Shown: piece by piece, positions 46,576-59,713 of the stretch
Layout of the letters: every line of letters starts with the position of its first letter
Numbering within the stretch: the stretch's first letter is position 1
From: Hyphodiscus hymeniophilus
Lineage: Eukaryota > Ascomycota > Leotiomycetes > Helotiales > Hyphodiscaceae
Assembly: GCA_016508695.1 (NCBI GenBank)
Contig: VNKQ01000014.1
Coordinates: 62,001-126,000, forward strand
Reading direction: 5' to 3'
Length of the DNA: 64,000 nucleotides
The notes under the pieces: generated by a model
Seen by the model: only the letters and a program-made list of their open reading frames with translations
Databases searched by the model: none
Told to the model about the DNA's origin: nothing
Program-made: the position numbers and the translations under genes

Positions 46576-49500
46576 TTCGTTGGGGTTCCTCTCATTTCAC
46601 GGCTTGCTGGATTTGGGAGAAAGCACACATTGTGTCTCATGAAGAGAATCATTCCATGCATATGTTAGACCCTCAATATAATGCAGAGCCTCGAAATGTA
46701 GCGAGATGCCACCCAATGTTGATTGCATCTACTAGATACCTTAAAATCGCCCCAGTTTTGGCTTTGAAGTCCGCTCTGTGCCGTCACCAAACCTATCGCC
46801 TGACCCCTGTTAAGAGTTCTTTGGGTGAGATGTGGTTCAATGGTCATATCTTCATGCTGGTAAATATTATCTCCACTGTAACGAATGACCGTACACGCTG
46901 TAGAGATGGCCACGATCTACATTTCTGCTGTCGTCGAAAATCGCAGTCATCCTTGTGGTTGTGGGCAATATTGGACTATGTCGTGACAGTCCAATTGACT
47001 TGGCTATTAAAATTTAGCGCCTGCCTATCTAGAAGAAGGTTATAGATCTGATGTGTATATGATGATCACCTCTTCGTAGTTAGACATATTGTCATTGTCG
47101 ACTGAACTATCAAGGGTATTACCGCACCTCCTTGATGAAACTTCAGCTCGAAATCGCGGAGTACCGGCCTTGTACTTTGGTTCTATGTTGCAGATCCTTC
47201 TTTCGCATAATGTGTATTGGGCTTAAAAGATCGGCCGACTAAGATGCCAGCATTACAGTGTTAATCGTACCTCGGGTGATAAGTACTGTCAATGTGATAC
47301 AGACAGCTCATTCTGAGTGTTGGACAGGGGAAGTTTATACAGAGACGAGTTAAATTTGCGATGAGTATGTTTGAAAACATGTTGATAACTGATTGAGAAG
47401 TGGAAAACGACAGGTAAAACTCGGTAGACCTAAATAAAGTAGCCATATTAATACATAAGCGTTCCTAATCATGCTGAGCTAATCCTTGGGCTTGTTCCCT
47501 AACGCCATCTTTTGGAGCAAGATATCTGTCGCCAAAGCTCTCATAGGAAAAGCTTAGCGAAGGAGATATTACAACATTGACCACTGGGCCATCCCGCATG
47601 TGCCATCTTCGGGCCTTCGTTGACAATACCCCAGACTGCTAAAGACTCGCGACGTGAACAGCCAAGACACCTGATCATGATTCACAGATATCTCGGTCGC
47701 ATACTGATGGGATAGTTGTAAAAAAGTGACAGTCGGACCGATCCTGTAACCAATCGGTAGAAGCGCCTTGGGAACGAAGTTTTACCCACACTGGAATGAT
47801 GTCAGGTGTGAATTCAAGAAACCACATTCAGCATTTCGATGCCCCAGGGCGTTTCGAATTGACAGTGTGCAAGGAATGGCAGCATGCGAAACATATTGGA
47901 GGAACACTTCGTCTGCTAAACTACCTAGATTTAGTGCACATGCTCCCAGCCTCATTGCCTTTCTCTCAAAAAGCGAACACGGGCGAAGTGAAAGAAATAG
48001 GGGTTCGGCTAATTCAAAGGAGAGCGGGGTACCTACTGTAGCGGGGTAATTGGGGTCTCCATTGTTAAAGTACAGCCCCATGATTATGGACCATTCACCT
48101 CTGAGCCCGTAACCATTAGCCTATCATAGGAAGCAGTTTTTAAATGGTAAGGTCTTTCAATTACTAAAGTGAGATATCCTGAAGCACAGAACGATGAACT
48201 TGGACAAGTCAGTCTCCTGCATGGCTTCCAAGCTCTTGAAATCATCTCTCATCCAAGAATGCGAATCCATTCCTTTCAGCGCTCTGCCGGGTTGGATCAT
48301 CTGCATGTTTAACCCTAACAGCGAGGAGTAGAGTACCGTGATGTTTGTTTCCAAAAAGCTACACTATTGCTTGACCAGAACCCCGCCTTCGAGTCGCTAG
48401 CCGCTGAGGTAATCAAAAAATCGGTATATCGAATTCCATGACCCTATCAGAACAGTTTCTGCGGTCATTTTCGACGGAGGAGTGGGAATAGAATTACAGA
48501 AACAATGATGGTCTCTTCGGATTTGCATGATACTCTAGACATTGGTTACAATGAAGCGGTGGTCGAAAAGGCGGAGAGACGTGAAGAAGGGAAGCGTCAA
48601 TGAGAACAACAAGAACAGGAGAAGACACAGTAAGACACGCGCCAGGGGTAACATCGGCAAGGATCCAGCTGATACAAAGGAAGATTAGAACAAGAGAAGT
48701 CAATCGAATTGGAAAGGCAAACTTATGTAGCAGAATCCAACAGATGGGGACCTCGGAGGTAATAGGTAAGGCTGTACTCTCCACTAATCTTCACGAGCTC
48801 GTTTGTGCAGAATCAAACTCCAGTACTGGCTCATATTAGAGTCCAAGGCGCATGAATGCATGCTCAGGACCTCCTTGTCAATTCCTCAGACCCTTCTGAG
48901 AATGGAATCGATCGTATTGCCGTGAGGTACATGAGGAAGAAAGAATAAATGAGGCTATACGATTATGACCCCAATATACTGACCTCGGTGCCCCAGGGAT
49001 ATACTTCCAAGCTGCGATCGCCAATAGGAGCAACATACTGCTTCTGATTCCAGACAAGGGTATCGAGTTTAGTAAAGATCTAGGCTACTACAGGCTTATG
49101 TCTCAATGAAGTCAACGCTCTTGTCTAAGTTAGACTCGCGGAACGGAAATGGGATTTAGTGACCTTGTCGTCAGCAAAGGATCACTTAAAAAGCTCCACC
49201 AGATACTAAGCAGCTTTGCATGCCACTCTTAGATTCTACACAGCGCATCTACCATCGAGCATAATATTGTATTAGAAGAACTTATGAGACTACTGTTTCG
49301 TTGCTGTAGGTAAAATCACGCTCTTAGGAAGCTACGTTAACCCTTCATGATCTCCTGCACCTCATCACAGTCCTGAAGTATCATTTTTTGAGAGAGTGTC
49401 ATGGAAGCACAGAGAAGGGTAATAAGGTTATAGTAGCGTGGTCATTTCTTTCCTCCAGAGTTTAATCCGAAAGATTAGAATTACAACTACCTTCCACAAA

Positions 49501-50039
49501 CTTGTTATCATCGCCATTATTACGAAATGTTGAGGAGCTTATTATGAACGCTCGCTCACTCTTTAGTCTAGTGACACAACTTCATATAAATATTAGTCTA
49601 CGGACGTCTTATGCTACAGCACCAACTTTACACCATTTGAAGCTATCACATAGCGACATATATAGGATGGCGTTTCTTAATTAGAACCTGGGGACATTTG
49701 AATTTCTAGGTACAAGCTGACTAACGAATGGGACGGCTTAGTATCCTGGGGCATATTTAATATGAAGCTATAACTCAACCAGCGACGTTCTGACTTTGCT
49801 ACCATAATCCATTCGCATGTTTTTCAAAACTTGTAATTTCGACGCAATTACTTCCCCTTTAAAATTCCTTGCAATTCGACCCAACTACTTCAAGCTTTGT
49901 TAAGGTAACTTAGCAGTCTTGGGTCGTGTATGCCAGGAGCGGGTTGTTCGAACTGATGCAAGCAAACTCTGGGCAGAATTATTTGTTATATCAACTTATC
50001 ATAGCCCAGATTGCATTGCTGGGAAGTTGCTAGGAAACG
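46576..50039. other. 3.5-kb gene-free interval
   Basis: A/T-rich, no supported gene. Overlapping frames at 47768-48081 on both strands and a hydrophobic minus frame (48784-48494) have no splice or family support. The region may hold decayed sequence, but I cannot identify any. Confidence 0.35.
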
Positions 50040-50330
50040 TCACACACCATTGGCATTCGATTCATCGATGATGACCTCCACATTGTTACAGCTCAAGTCA
50101 TTGTAGAGGTGAACCTGGCAAGACGAACTCGTGATCGCTGTCAAGAGCTTTAAGCTCTGAATCGTCGAGCTTTCCTCGATAGTCGTGCAACCAAGGTTGG
50201 CTCCCGGGTTGATGTCTGTAACAATCAATCCACAGCCAGTGCCACTGTCTAGCTGCAAGCTAACTCCGGCCGCTTTGCCTGCAAAGCCCAGCATGGCTAC
50301 GGCTGCAAAACTAGTGATAAGGCTCAACAT
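50040..50330 (-). CDS. small secreted protein, candidate effector-like
   Basis: 96-residue protein. The start at 50330 is chosen because it begins a good signal peptide (MLSLITSFAAVAMLGFAGKA, about 20 residues). The mature part is about 75 residues with four cysteines (in GCG, GCT, SCQ and SCN contexts), enough for two disulfides. The frame is open upstream but longer starts would bury the signal. A TATA box lies about 95-100 bp upstream. No family recognised. Small size, secretion and cysteine content are typical of effectors or defence-related proteins, but function is not shown. It is isolated in a 5-kb gene-poor interval. Confidence 0.7.
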   Translation of the reverse strand: MLSLITSFAAVAMLGFAGKAAGVSLQLDSGTGCGLIVTDINPGANLGCTTIEESSTIQSLKLLTAITSSSCQVHLYNDLSCNNVEVIIDESNANGV

Positions 50331-51540
50331 GATGTAGAAGTTCAAATATAGGCGATTGTGCTTGTGAAATGAAGAAATGTAAGATATGTGTGCTGGGGAG
50401 AAGTATTGAACGGATTGAGCTCGCCTTTTATACATATTGTCTTCAAGCAAGGCGGCATTTACTAAAATGGCCAGTTGTTCCAGGAATCTTGTTACGAATC
50501 ATGTCTTACCGCGTCTGCCAAGAGATTTATTATGACAAGGACTTCCATGCTGCAACAGACACGTCATGTTGGGCTCATATGCTATACGAAATAGGACTCT
50601 GCTTCTGCTTATTCTGATGTTGTTTTCCCCGCCGGATTCGGTCGCATGTTGCTCGCGAAGGCGCGGTCAAAAAATATGGGGAATACAGTGTCTGTAGCGT
50701 CTTAAGCCCTGTAATTAAGTAAAGAATACGAGGAGGAAGATCCAAGTACAGGGTTGGCCCTTAGTGACCACGTAAGCTGGTGTCTATGTGATCACCCTCA
50801 TAGATGGTCTCCGGCACCGACAACAACACAGCTTGTAGCTCGGTCTCGAGGACAGACACTGCTTCTATCCATGTTCTACACCTACAATTTATGACATCGG
50901 CACTAAATCGACGATCGCCCACAGCCAAAAGAAAGGTGAGTGCACCAATATGGGAAGTGCTGTGTAAACGGCCGGAATCATTGAAGGGAAAAGGCTGCTC
51001 TCCTTCGTCATGTCACAAATTGAACACTCGCCAATTAACTTCCATTGCATTGTGGAGCAATCAAAGATGATGAGGTTTAGCTTGAGGTGGAGGTCAAATC
51101 AAGAAAGTGAAAAATTTACGACAACTTGACATGGTTGCCGTGCATGGGACCTGGAATGGAGCTTGCTTCAAGTTCAAGCACGGGGCATCAGGTTGAAGCA
51201 TAAACCTGGAAGTCCATAAAACTTCCAGAATATAAGCTTCCAAGGACAACAAACAGCGCCATAGAGCTTCTCGAACTTGTCGGTTGCTAAGAACAGGTGA
51301 CAATTCACTTCTTTAGGAACCAACGAGGAGAACTTAAAGTAATCGAGACCTCGCTATGTTCGTACTGGATTGAGCCTGTTTCCGAAAATCTTGGTATAGT
51401 CGGCCGGCGGATGCCCTTCCGACGTCTCCACTGGGTATTGCACAAATGAAGTGACAACTCCGATAGCAAAGCCAAAGTGGAAGCCTCTATTTTTCTCATG
51501 TAGTATCCATTACACTCGACGCTTTGCCAGATAATTTACA
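50331..51540. other. intergenic between secreted protein and MEF2
   Basis: About 1.2 kb. Left end is the secreted-protein promoter (TATA listed separately). No gene recognised. Confidence 0.4.
50424..50432 (-). promoter_or_regulatory. TATA box of the small secreted protein gene
   Basis: On the minus strand TATAAAAGG lies 95-100 bp before the ATG at 50330, a strong TATA match with normal spacing. Confidence 0.6.
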
Positions 51541-54320
51541 TCATACGGCTTTCTCCCGTGGACCAGTCAACCTTTCAAACTTATCCACGCTCATGATGAA
51601 TGTTCCCCTCCCTCCAGTAAGGCTCCTGAGGTGCTTTAAATACCCCACCATCTCCTTCAAGGGTACTCTTGCACTGACTTGTCGCTGCTGACCCGGCACA
51701 GATGTATCCGCTCCCGTAGTCGAAGCGAAAGGATCTGCCGGTGCGTATATTCTCTTGGGATCAATCGCGAGTCGCTCAAGTGCGGATCTGTCGTCATTGC
51801 CATCATTATCGAGCGAGAGGACATGGCCCCCTCGAGCTGATGATAAATCGTGGACAATGGGACCAAGTGTTGCTTCGTCACAGCTGATGACAACGTTCAT
51901 AACTGGCTCCATGAGACCAACGTTCCCGCTCTTGAGAGCCTCCTTGAGGGCACCTTGAACGGCTATTCGTGCTGCTGATGATAGAGCGGCCGGGCTTGTG
52001 TCAGATCCGAAGAAGTCTTTTGAAGGATCGAACGTCAAGGCAACATGGGATCCGTGAAGCGGAAATGCTCGTCTTGGACCTCGAGCTAATGCTGCCACAG
52101 CTCCATTTACAAGTGCGGCTTGAATTGTCGATATGGGCAAGTCGGGGGGCAATGAACCACCTCCTCGAGGGGATTCATCTGGCATTGTCTGAGGGATTCG
52201 GATAGTGATGGAATTGCCAGCACGGGTGACGATAAAGTCTTCGTCTGAATGAGCTTTTTCAAGCGGAGATATACTGGCTTCACAACCTGCGATACCCTTC
52301 TTTCCCGCAACCTCGCGATCAAAGACGAACCTATGTACGCTTGTCGGAGAGAGAATGCATTCTCGATAGCTGATCTCGATATTTCCCATAGTTGCTTTAG
52401 CCTTGAAGTCGTTAACAAGACGGTCACGGGCAATTTCAAGATGCAATTCTCCCATTCCACTTAATAGCATCTGGCCAGACTCATCATCCACATTGACATG
52501 AAGACTGGGGTCTTCCCGAAGTAGCATCTGAAGGATATCCGCCACATTTTTCTCCTCGCTCAAGCTGTGCGGCTCGATAGCGGCGAAGAACACGGGTGGT
52601 GGAACATCTATAGGTCGTAGTTGTAGAGTGTTCAATGGTGACGGAGGTCCTGTTTTGAGATTGACTCCGGGATAGGACATCAGTGTATCGCCCGTACGGG
52701 CAAATTTCAAACCCGCAATGACGCCAATTTGTCCGGCGGTGATGTGCGGTATCTCGATTGCATCAGATGCTTGCATTTGTAGTAACCGCTGGGCTCTTTC
52801 TGTGACATGGAGATTTGTATTCCACAAGGCAGCATTACGATTGATACTTCCTGAATAAACTCGAACGTAGACGAGAATTCCTCGTCGGGGATCGTGGACT
52901 ACTTTGAAAGCCAGGGCGCAAGCCTCGATTTGCGAAACAATAGACGTCTTAGGTGCAGCTCTTTTCATAACTTGCTTGTTTGGTAGGGCTTGAATACTGA
53001 GCTTCCCTTGTAGGAGTTCTGAAAGACCTCCTTTAATGCTTCCAAGACTGACTTCGGGGTCTGGTCGCTCCGTAGGGTCGGGAAGGAGGTCATCAACGGC
53101 ATCCAGCAGGGGCTGTACTCCAATATTTCGGAAACTTGCCCCAGCGAAAATAGGAATTAGCTTCCCTGAACCATCGATTATGCATCGTCGTAGGCTGTTC
53201 CTGATGTCTTGTGGGGGTATGGCAAGACTATCATCGCTATACTCTAGCCAGGTTTCCAAGAGCCGCTCATCAAACTCGCATAGTGCTTCGACAAGAGCTG
53301 CACGAGCTTTGATGATTTCTTCTCGTAGCGAAGAATCTTCCTCAACGAGCTGTGCAATTGTGAACTTTTGAATGTCCTTGCCATCACCACCTTCTTTCCA
53401 CTTCAGAGCACACAGGTTAACGGCATCTCCGACTCCAGTGAACCTTCCTTTGCCACCTTCCCACCAAGGTATCTGACAAACAGCAGGCCATCCTTTCAGT
53501 CTTGAACCTACTTCCTTAATGGTTCTTTCGAATGCAGCTCCATCACGATCAAGCTTGTTGACAAATAGGATTCTCGGGATACTGTATTTGTTTGCTTGAG
53601 CCCATACCTTTTCGGTTTGAGCCTCAACACCTGCGACTCCATCAAGAATGCATACTGCTCCATCAAGAATTCTCAATGAACGTAGAACTTCGAATGTGAA
53701 GTCAGCGTGCCCGGGCGTATCAATCAGATTGATGGTGTGAGGATGTTGCGATCTTGGTATATTGGGATGATCCGGAGTATCACAGGCCAAAGGTGGCCAG
53801 TGGAGAGTGACAGCTGCAGACTGAACCGTAATTCCCCTTGCTCGCTCCGCTGGAAGAAAATCTGTCACTGTGGACCCATCATCGACATCTAGGAAAACGA
53901 GGTCAGAAATGGGGCCCACTCCAGTATTTCATCTATCTCAACGCATACTGCAAGGAAAGTAGGGCCATAGAGGAGGGCAGTGCCTTTGATTGGGCTCAAA
54001 AAACAAAATTGGTGGGATATCACGTGACATACCTCCTATCCTTCGAGTCAAGCCACTATAGTATAGCATACGCTCTGTTGTTGTAGTTTTGCCCTAATGA
54101 ATGTAAGCCGCGCTTCTTTGATGGAATATGGAAAGATTACTGCATCGATGTGTGCGATGATCCCAATATTGCGAGTCTTTTTGATAGAGGGAATATGGTG
54201 ATGAGAGGAAAATCGATGTGACGTCTTTGGCAAACGACTTTGACTATCAGGGTATAAAGAGATGCATCGAAGGTGCTGATGCCATCTCAAGCACCCTCTC
54301 TGATATGCCAATAAACTCAT
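51541..54320 (-). CDS. mef2: mitochondrial ribosome-recycling factor, elongation factor G2 (MEF2)
   Basis: GTPase acting with RRF to split mitochondrial ribosomes after termination. About 862 aa, exons 54320-54141, 54093-54033, 53888-51541. The first 45 residues are basic and Ser-rich, fitting a mitochondrial presequence. The P-loop A-H-I-D-A-G-K-T-T-T-T is split by intron 1 after the second alanine. Switch 1 (RGITVQSA), DTPGHADF (G3) and NKLD (G4) follow. The form D-V-D-D-G-S-T-V-T-D-F before RGIT is the EF-G2/GFM2 type rather than EF-G1. Domains II-V fill the long third exon. Length and domain order are normal. The start at 54320 is preferred over a longer in-frame one at 54581 because it gives a clean presequence. 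Divergent from VPS17 with only 317 bp between starts. Confidence 0.93.
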
Positions 54321-54637
54321 CCCCTGATCAATACATAGTAGGTACTGATAAAGCTTGTTACATCCAAATAACTTGAAGGTTACTCGCTTAGCGGCTATCG
54401 CGCTTACCGTTGCTGGCTTCTGATCTTTGGGATGAATGATTCGTACCTTACAGCATCCAATTGATCGCTGACCACTTGTACCCACAGCTTCAATTCCCGC
54501 AGAGTCGCCACACGCTACAACTGGCAATAACGGCCGCCCTGAGCTCTGCTGGCTCTTCTCCAACGACACCATAGTGTCCAAGTGCGAGCTGTCATCAACG
54601 ACAACGACCTAGTCCAGGCACATTATTTTGATGCATC
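54321..54637. promoter_or_regulatory. shared divergent promoter of MEF2 and VPS17
   Basis: 317 bp between two opposite start codons, so the regulatory elements of both genes must share or overlap this space. No clear TATA is seen, as is usual for housekeeping genes. Confidence 0.6.
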
Positions 54638-56578
54638 ATGGATTACACTACTTCCATACACGACGATAATCCAGCTGGGGCATCTCCTTGGGGAACATCT
54701 CCGGCGCCGTCACCACAACATGCAAGAACAAGCTCGTTCCCAACCTCCACCGATGCTCCCTCGTCGCCTACTCCATATAGCGCGAATCAGTCACGCACTA
54801 CAAGCTACGGCGGGGATGACACAATCGGCGGTGGTAGCTACACGAGAGCTGAAAGCAGTGCTGGGAATGAATCGGTGACGGAAAGTGATACCCAAAGGCC
54901 GGACACTGCCGAATCTCTCCGAAGTCAGCCTGAAGAGCAGAGGTCCTTCTCTGGTCAACAGCGTCAACAGGCTTCAATTCAGCAGCAATACCCAGAACAG
55001 CAGAGGCAAGAGCAACATCGGTATCCTGGAGGGCCGCGACAGCCACAGCAGCCTCAAGGCCCTCAGTACAAGCTTCAGGCTAAGATTACAGGGTTGGAAC
55101 GCACAGGGAGAAAGGATCCGATTCTGAGATTCGATGTGCATGTAAGAAAATAACCAGAATTGGCCCTGGTTTGTCCAGCTTTGCTAATTTGTTAGACTAA
55201 TCTTCCGAAATTCCGTACTACCCAATTCCGCGATGTCCGACGAACGCACTCCGAATTCATCAAACTTGCGGATCACCTTATTTCTTCTAATCCAGAGGCG
55301 ATTGTGCCCGCGGTTCCTCCTGCGCTCACGTCTGCTGGAGCTGGTACCGATGAGGATGAAGCTCGGGTCAAAGCGTCGCTCCAAAGATGGCTCAACTACG
55401 TATGTGGAAACGAAGTGTTGATGAGAGACGATGAGATGGTGCTATTTGTCGAAAGTGATTTCGGTTATAGCCCAATGCTCAAGAGGAAACAGCCAGCTAC
55501 TGGTGTACGCCGAAGAGTGATAAAGCAGTTTGCGCCACCTCCAGACGATACGCCGGAATTGCAAGACGCGCGACCGGTCGTGAAGCTCTTCTACCTTGGG
55601 ACGATGGATGCTGGGCACAAGGTTGACAAATTGGTTAAAGCTCGAAGAGGTACTTGATCGCCACAAATCATACGCTATGCATGCTAATTGGCTACAGGTC
55701 TTGGTCTTGCGGAATCCGATTTTGGCGTCAAGATTGGAGCTATGAATGTCCAAGAGCCACACGCTGGACTTGCAAATGCTTATCGCAAATTGGGCAAGAC
55801 CATACAAACTACCGGAGATTATCATGCAGCACAAGGCACAGCTGAGGCAACAACCATTGGCGATCCTCTTCAATATCACTCACAAGATGCCTTCATTGTC
55901 AAGGAGACGCTCACGAACCGCCACATCCTTCTGCGAGAACTTCTACAAGCCCAACAACTAACACGGAGCAAACTCAACGCAGCAGATAGGCTCAAGGCCA
56001 GCTCCTCCGTTAGGCGAGAGAAAGTTGACGAAGCTATTTCGGCACTAGACGAAGCTCGGAGTAACGAGCTGTATCTCCTAGGGAAAACTCAGAGGGTCAC
56101 GTCTAATCTGCTACAAGAGCAGAGGAAGTGGTTTGCTCGAACTACGGCAGATTTACGACTCAGCATCCGCGAATACGCGATCCGTGAGATCGAGGCGGAA
56201 AGACGTACTCTGGCCACGTTGGAAAGCATCAGGCCCGATATCCGTACAATCGATTCTTCCGGGGGGTTGAGTAGGCTAGGGAGAGAAACGCACCCCACAG
56301 TACGAAGATCTAGCTTGGCAGCTAGTCAGGGACCTAAGGGTGACGCATGGAGCGGTGTACCTCGGCGCCCGGATGTATTGAACAGAAGCATTTCAGGCAG
56401 TTTCATGTCAAACGTCCCAGAGGAGGCAAACGCAGAAGATGAGCAGGGACCTGGGGGCCGCGACAGAGCGCTCAGCGGTGCGAGTGCCAGTGGACTCAGT
56501 GGTGTGAAGGAAGAGGATGATGAAGACCGAGTTGATGCGCGGAATGCAGCCAGCCGGTTGGCTACAAGCACTTTCTGA
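54638..56578 (+). CDS. vps17: Vps17, PX-BAR sorting nexin of retromer
   Basis: Endosomal membrane-sculpting subunit that pairs with Vps5 in the retromer coat to return cargo from endosome to Golgi. About 612 aa, exons 54638-55141, 55196-55649, 55698-56578. A low-complexity, S/P then Q-rich N-terminus precedes the PX domain (about 145-260), beginning KITGLERTGRKDPILRFDVH and containing TTQFRDVRRTHSEFIKLA. The linker has the family text QPATGVRRRVIKQFAPPP. A BAR domain (about 300-470) is helical with several coiled-coil stretches. The acidic, low-complexity C-terminus is variable in fungi. All three intron phases are consistent. Confidence 0.92.
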
Positions 56579-58289
56579 TAGGGAAAGACCTCGACAAACG
56601 ACCTGGGCGAAACTCTTTGCTGCAGGCAATGCATGGCCCTCAGTTACCCTATCAATTGCACTAAATGTATTCCCACACTCCTCTTGTATCCTTTCTAGTC
56701 TAATAAGTGAACCATACATATATGGCGACAATGCAGCTAAATCGGTATGGCCTAAACTTTGTGCATTATTGCGAAGTTCGAATGATATCAGATTAGGAAT
56801 CATCCCAGAGATGAGCCTTTGCATGCCACATTAATCAGTCGCCGCCACGTCATTGGATCAGAACGACATTGACGATTGAACTGATGTATCGTTCTTATCC
56901 AGTGCGCCGGCTCTGATCTACAAGGTGGAGGCAGATAGCTGCACCAGTCGGATTGGAGTCCAACTGCCCCAGCTGCACTTGCCCCTAATTGTTAACCGAG
57001 CTGTCCATCTCAAGTCCTCAACGTCAGAAGGACACCTTGTCAATGCTTCGGCGCATTCGCACACACATGCGCATTAACTTAGTAATTGGGAGCCGGGCCG
57101 TGACCATCTAAAATTGACACCAGCTCAAGTATCTAAGTATTAGATTCAAATGAGTCCGTGAAATCAGAACCTGGGTACCAGTGTACTTGTGAAAGACTGG
57201 TAGTCAACCGCGCAGGAGGGAACGCCCTACGAAGTAGTCTCGATACTAGTATGCCACGTTGTCAAAGCCCGCATCAAAGTGGGTTCGGAAAAGAAACAGA
57301 AGTACATATTAGTACGTACTTTGACCCTCCGAGTCTCTATATTGTACCGTACCGCGGCCTATTGTATCACCTCTAGCTCTCTAGCGATGTCTGGTGGTAC
57401 GAGTACCGGTGCTGCAGGTTTATCATGGTGGCACGAATGCAGAATTCGTTCTCTCTCGCATGTCCCCTTTCTTCCGCACCACTCCGCACACATTCGCGCA
57501 AAAGGAGGGGTATACCGAAGTCGGATAATCTTCAGCTCCTAAGACCAGCAATGGCGGGAGATAGTGGCTCCGTCGGTTCCGCGAAAGGAGGGACTTTCCC
57601 CAAAGACCTTGTTGCCGTCGTGCTCATCTGTACCTTTATTTACTCGCTACCTGGTGCTCCGTACTATCGGCAAAATAGACGGTTATTCGGTGCCATTTCA
57701 TGCAAGTCTGGGGTATTTACCTACCTTACGTAGAGTCACTACAGTACTTGCTTCCGGCAGCCCAAAGTCCAAATAAACAGATCATTGTCTTATCACCGTT
57801 AAGCTCGACCTCTTGTTTCTACATGTGCTTGCCGTTTATAGGCCCGATAAACAGACGAGGTGCAAGATCCATGCGCATGGCCGCCGATGCAGCTACAGGG
57901 ATGGAATATTTCTCAGCGATATTTCTCAGCGGCCGTACCTCGAACAGCAAGGATCGATGCTGCATAGTGCTGCACACCGCGCATTTGATATTCGATAATT
58001 CGTCCATTGCAAAACCTCAAACTGTCTACCGCTCCATGCCTGCAGCAGAGATGCTCCGAGATTGCAGTAACAATTCTGCTCTCAGAAATTCGAGAGATAG
58101 CCAGGAGCTTTCTGACTGGCAAATGATGTTGTCGATTCAATGACAATCGCCCAAGGCGATGGTGTCGAGTTTCTTATATCTGTAGTGGGGGGTACTTCTA
58201 TTCTCGTGGAGGTTACTCTCAGTCGTTACACCTCTCCCCCACAGATTGATACTTATTGACTAAAATCTTTTTTGCTCACAAAAAGAAAT
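56579..58289. other. intergenic upstream of the polyol dehydrogenase
   Basis: About 1.7 kb with no supported gene. Many short frames at 57.1-58.1 kb show no family features. The right end is the SDH promoter. Confidence 0.4.
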
Positions 58290-59713
58290 ATGGCTCCATC
58301 TGCAACGGCGGAGGCTCTACCAACCCTGGAAACATCCCACGCCCACCCCGCATTCCCCTCCAAATCAACGGTCAATGCTTCTGTCCTACATGCCCCGCGG
58401 GATGTTCGATTAGTACAAAAATCCCGCGTTCTTGCCTGTCTTATCCATAAGACTAACGACGTGCCAGGAAACTAGAAATATCGAGGAACCCTCCGTTGGC
58501 GAGCTTCAGATTCAAATTAAGTCAACCGGCATCTGTGGGTCCGATGTCAGCTACTATAAGAAGTTTGCCAATGGCGATTTATGTGCTTGTGCACCTTTAT
58601 CCCTTGGCCATGAATCTTCTGGCATCGTAGTAGGTATTGGCCCTGCTGTCACTGGCTTCGATATCGGCGATCGCGTTGCCCTCGAGGTTGGAATTCCATG
58701 CGGACAATGCACGATCTGCCGGAAAGGGAGGTATAACCTTTGCAAGAAAATGAGGTTTAGAAGTAGTGCAAAGAGTGTGCCACATTTCCAGGGTACCTTA
58801 CAAGAGCGGATCAATCATCCTGCGATTTGGTGCCACAAGTACGTCGTCTCCTCCTAGCCCTCTTCCTCTCCTCGCACTGGGAGCTTTATTGATATATGAA
58901 CTCAGGATACCAGACAACGTCTCCTTCGATGCGGCAGCCCTGCTCGAACCACTATCCGTTGCGATTCACTCCCTCAACCGTGCCGCGCCCACACCCGGCT
59001 CAACAGCTCTCGTCATTGGTGCTGGAACTGTCGGACTACTCGTCGCAGCAATGGCACGACAGTCCGGCTGCACTGTCGTTACAATTATCGACGTAGACGC
59101 CGGCCGAGTTGGGTACGCTTTGTCAAAAGGCTTTGCAACCCACGGCTACGTAGTCCCCAAGCCCCTCCACGCATCCGCATCTTCCTTTTCAATACACGCC
59201 TCCGGCACATCGACCCCCTCGTCCGACGGCATGATGACGCCCCTCAGCAGCTACAGCGGGATCTCCGACCGTCTCGACGGCGCAAAGTCCGTCGCATCAG
59301 ACGTCCTCGCCGTCTCACAACCCGATCTCCAAATCGAGGAAGACGAGGACGAAGGCGTGGATATATCCTTTGAATGCACCGGTAAGGAACCATGTATGCA
59401 GACGGCGCTCTACGCTACCAAACCCGGCGGGAAAGTCATCATGGTGGGCATGGGGACGCCGATCCAGACGGTCCCGCTCTCGGCTGCGCACTTGAGGGAG
59501 GTCGATATTCTGGGTATTTTTCGATATGCGAATACTTATCCTACTGGTATTAGGCTTCTGGCTGGGAAGGGTCCCATGAGGATTCCGAGCTTGGATGATA
59601 TGGTTACGCATAAATTCAAGGGGTTGGCGGAGGCGAAGAGTGCATTCGAATTGGCGGGTAGGACGGTGGACGATGAGGGAAAATTGGTTCTGAAGGTTGT
59701 TATTGAGGCTTAG
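58290..59713 (+). CDS. zinc-dependent sorbitol/xylitol dehydrogenase
   Basis: Medium-chain NAD-dependent polyol dehydrogenase (sorbitol/xylitol/L-arabinitol type) oxidising a polyol to the ketose. About 433 aa, exons 58290-58412, 58468-58838, 58906-59713. Catalytic zinc ligands: Cys in GICGSD, His-Glu in LGHESSG, Glu in LLEPLSVA. The structural zinc Cys set is C-G-Q-C-T-I-C with a fourth Cys after seven residues (RKGRYNL then C). The Rossmann loop is GAGTVGLL, with D in IIDVD preferring NAD. FRYANTYPTGIRLL is the polyol-family substrate segment. Family members are 350-380 aa; here about 60 extra S/T/P/D/E-rich residues sit within the coenzyme domain (after VPKPLHAS). Sorbitol versus xylitol preference cannot be told from sequence. 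Confidence 0.9.

Noticed and set aside
46576..47045. 158-codon ORF just after the ferric reductase
   Set aside because: It follows the natural C-terminus FGW of the reductase and has no family text.
48494..48784. Hydrophobic minus-strand ORF
   Set aside because: Hydrophobic by base composition of the plus-strand purine-rich text; no start context or family.
54321..54581. Upstream in-frame MEF2 start at 54581
   Set aside because: It would add 87 residues with no targeting character and run through most of the divergent promoter.
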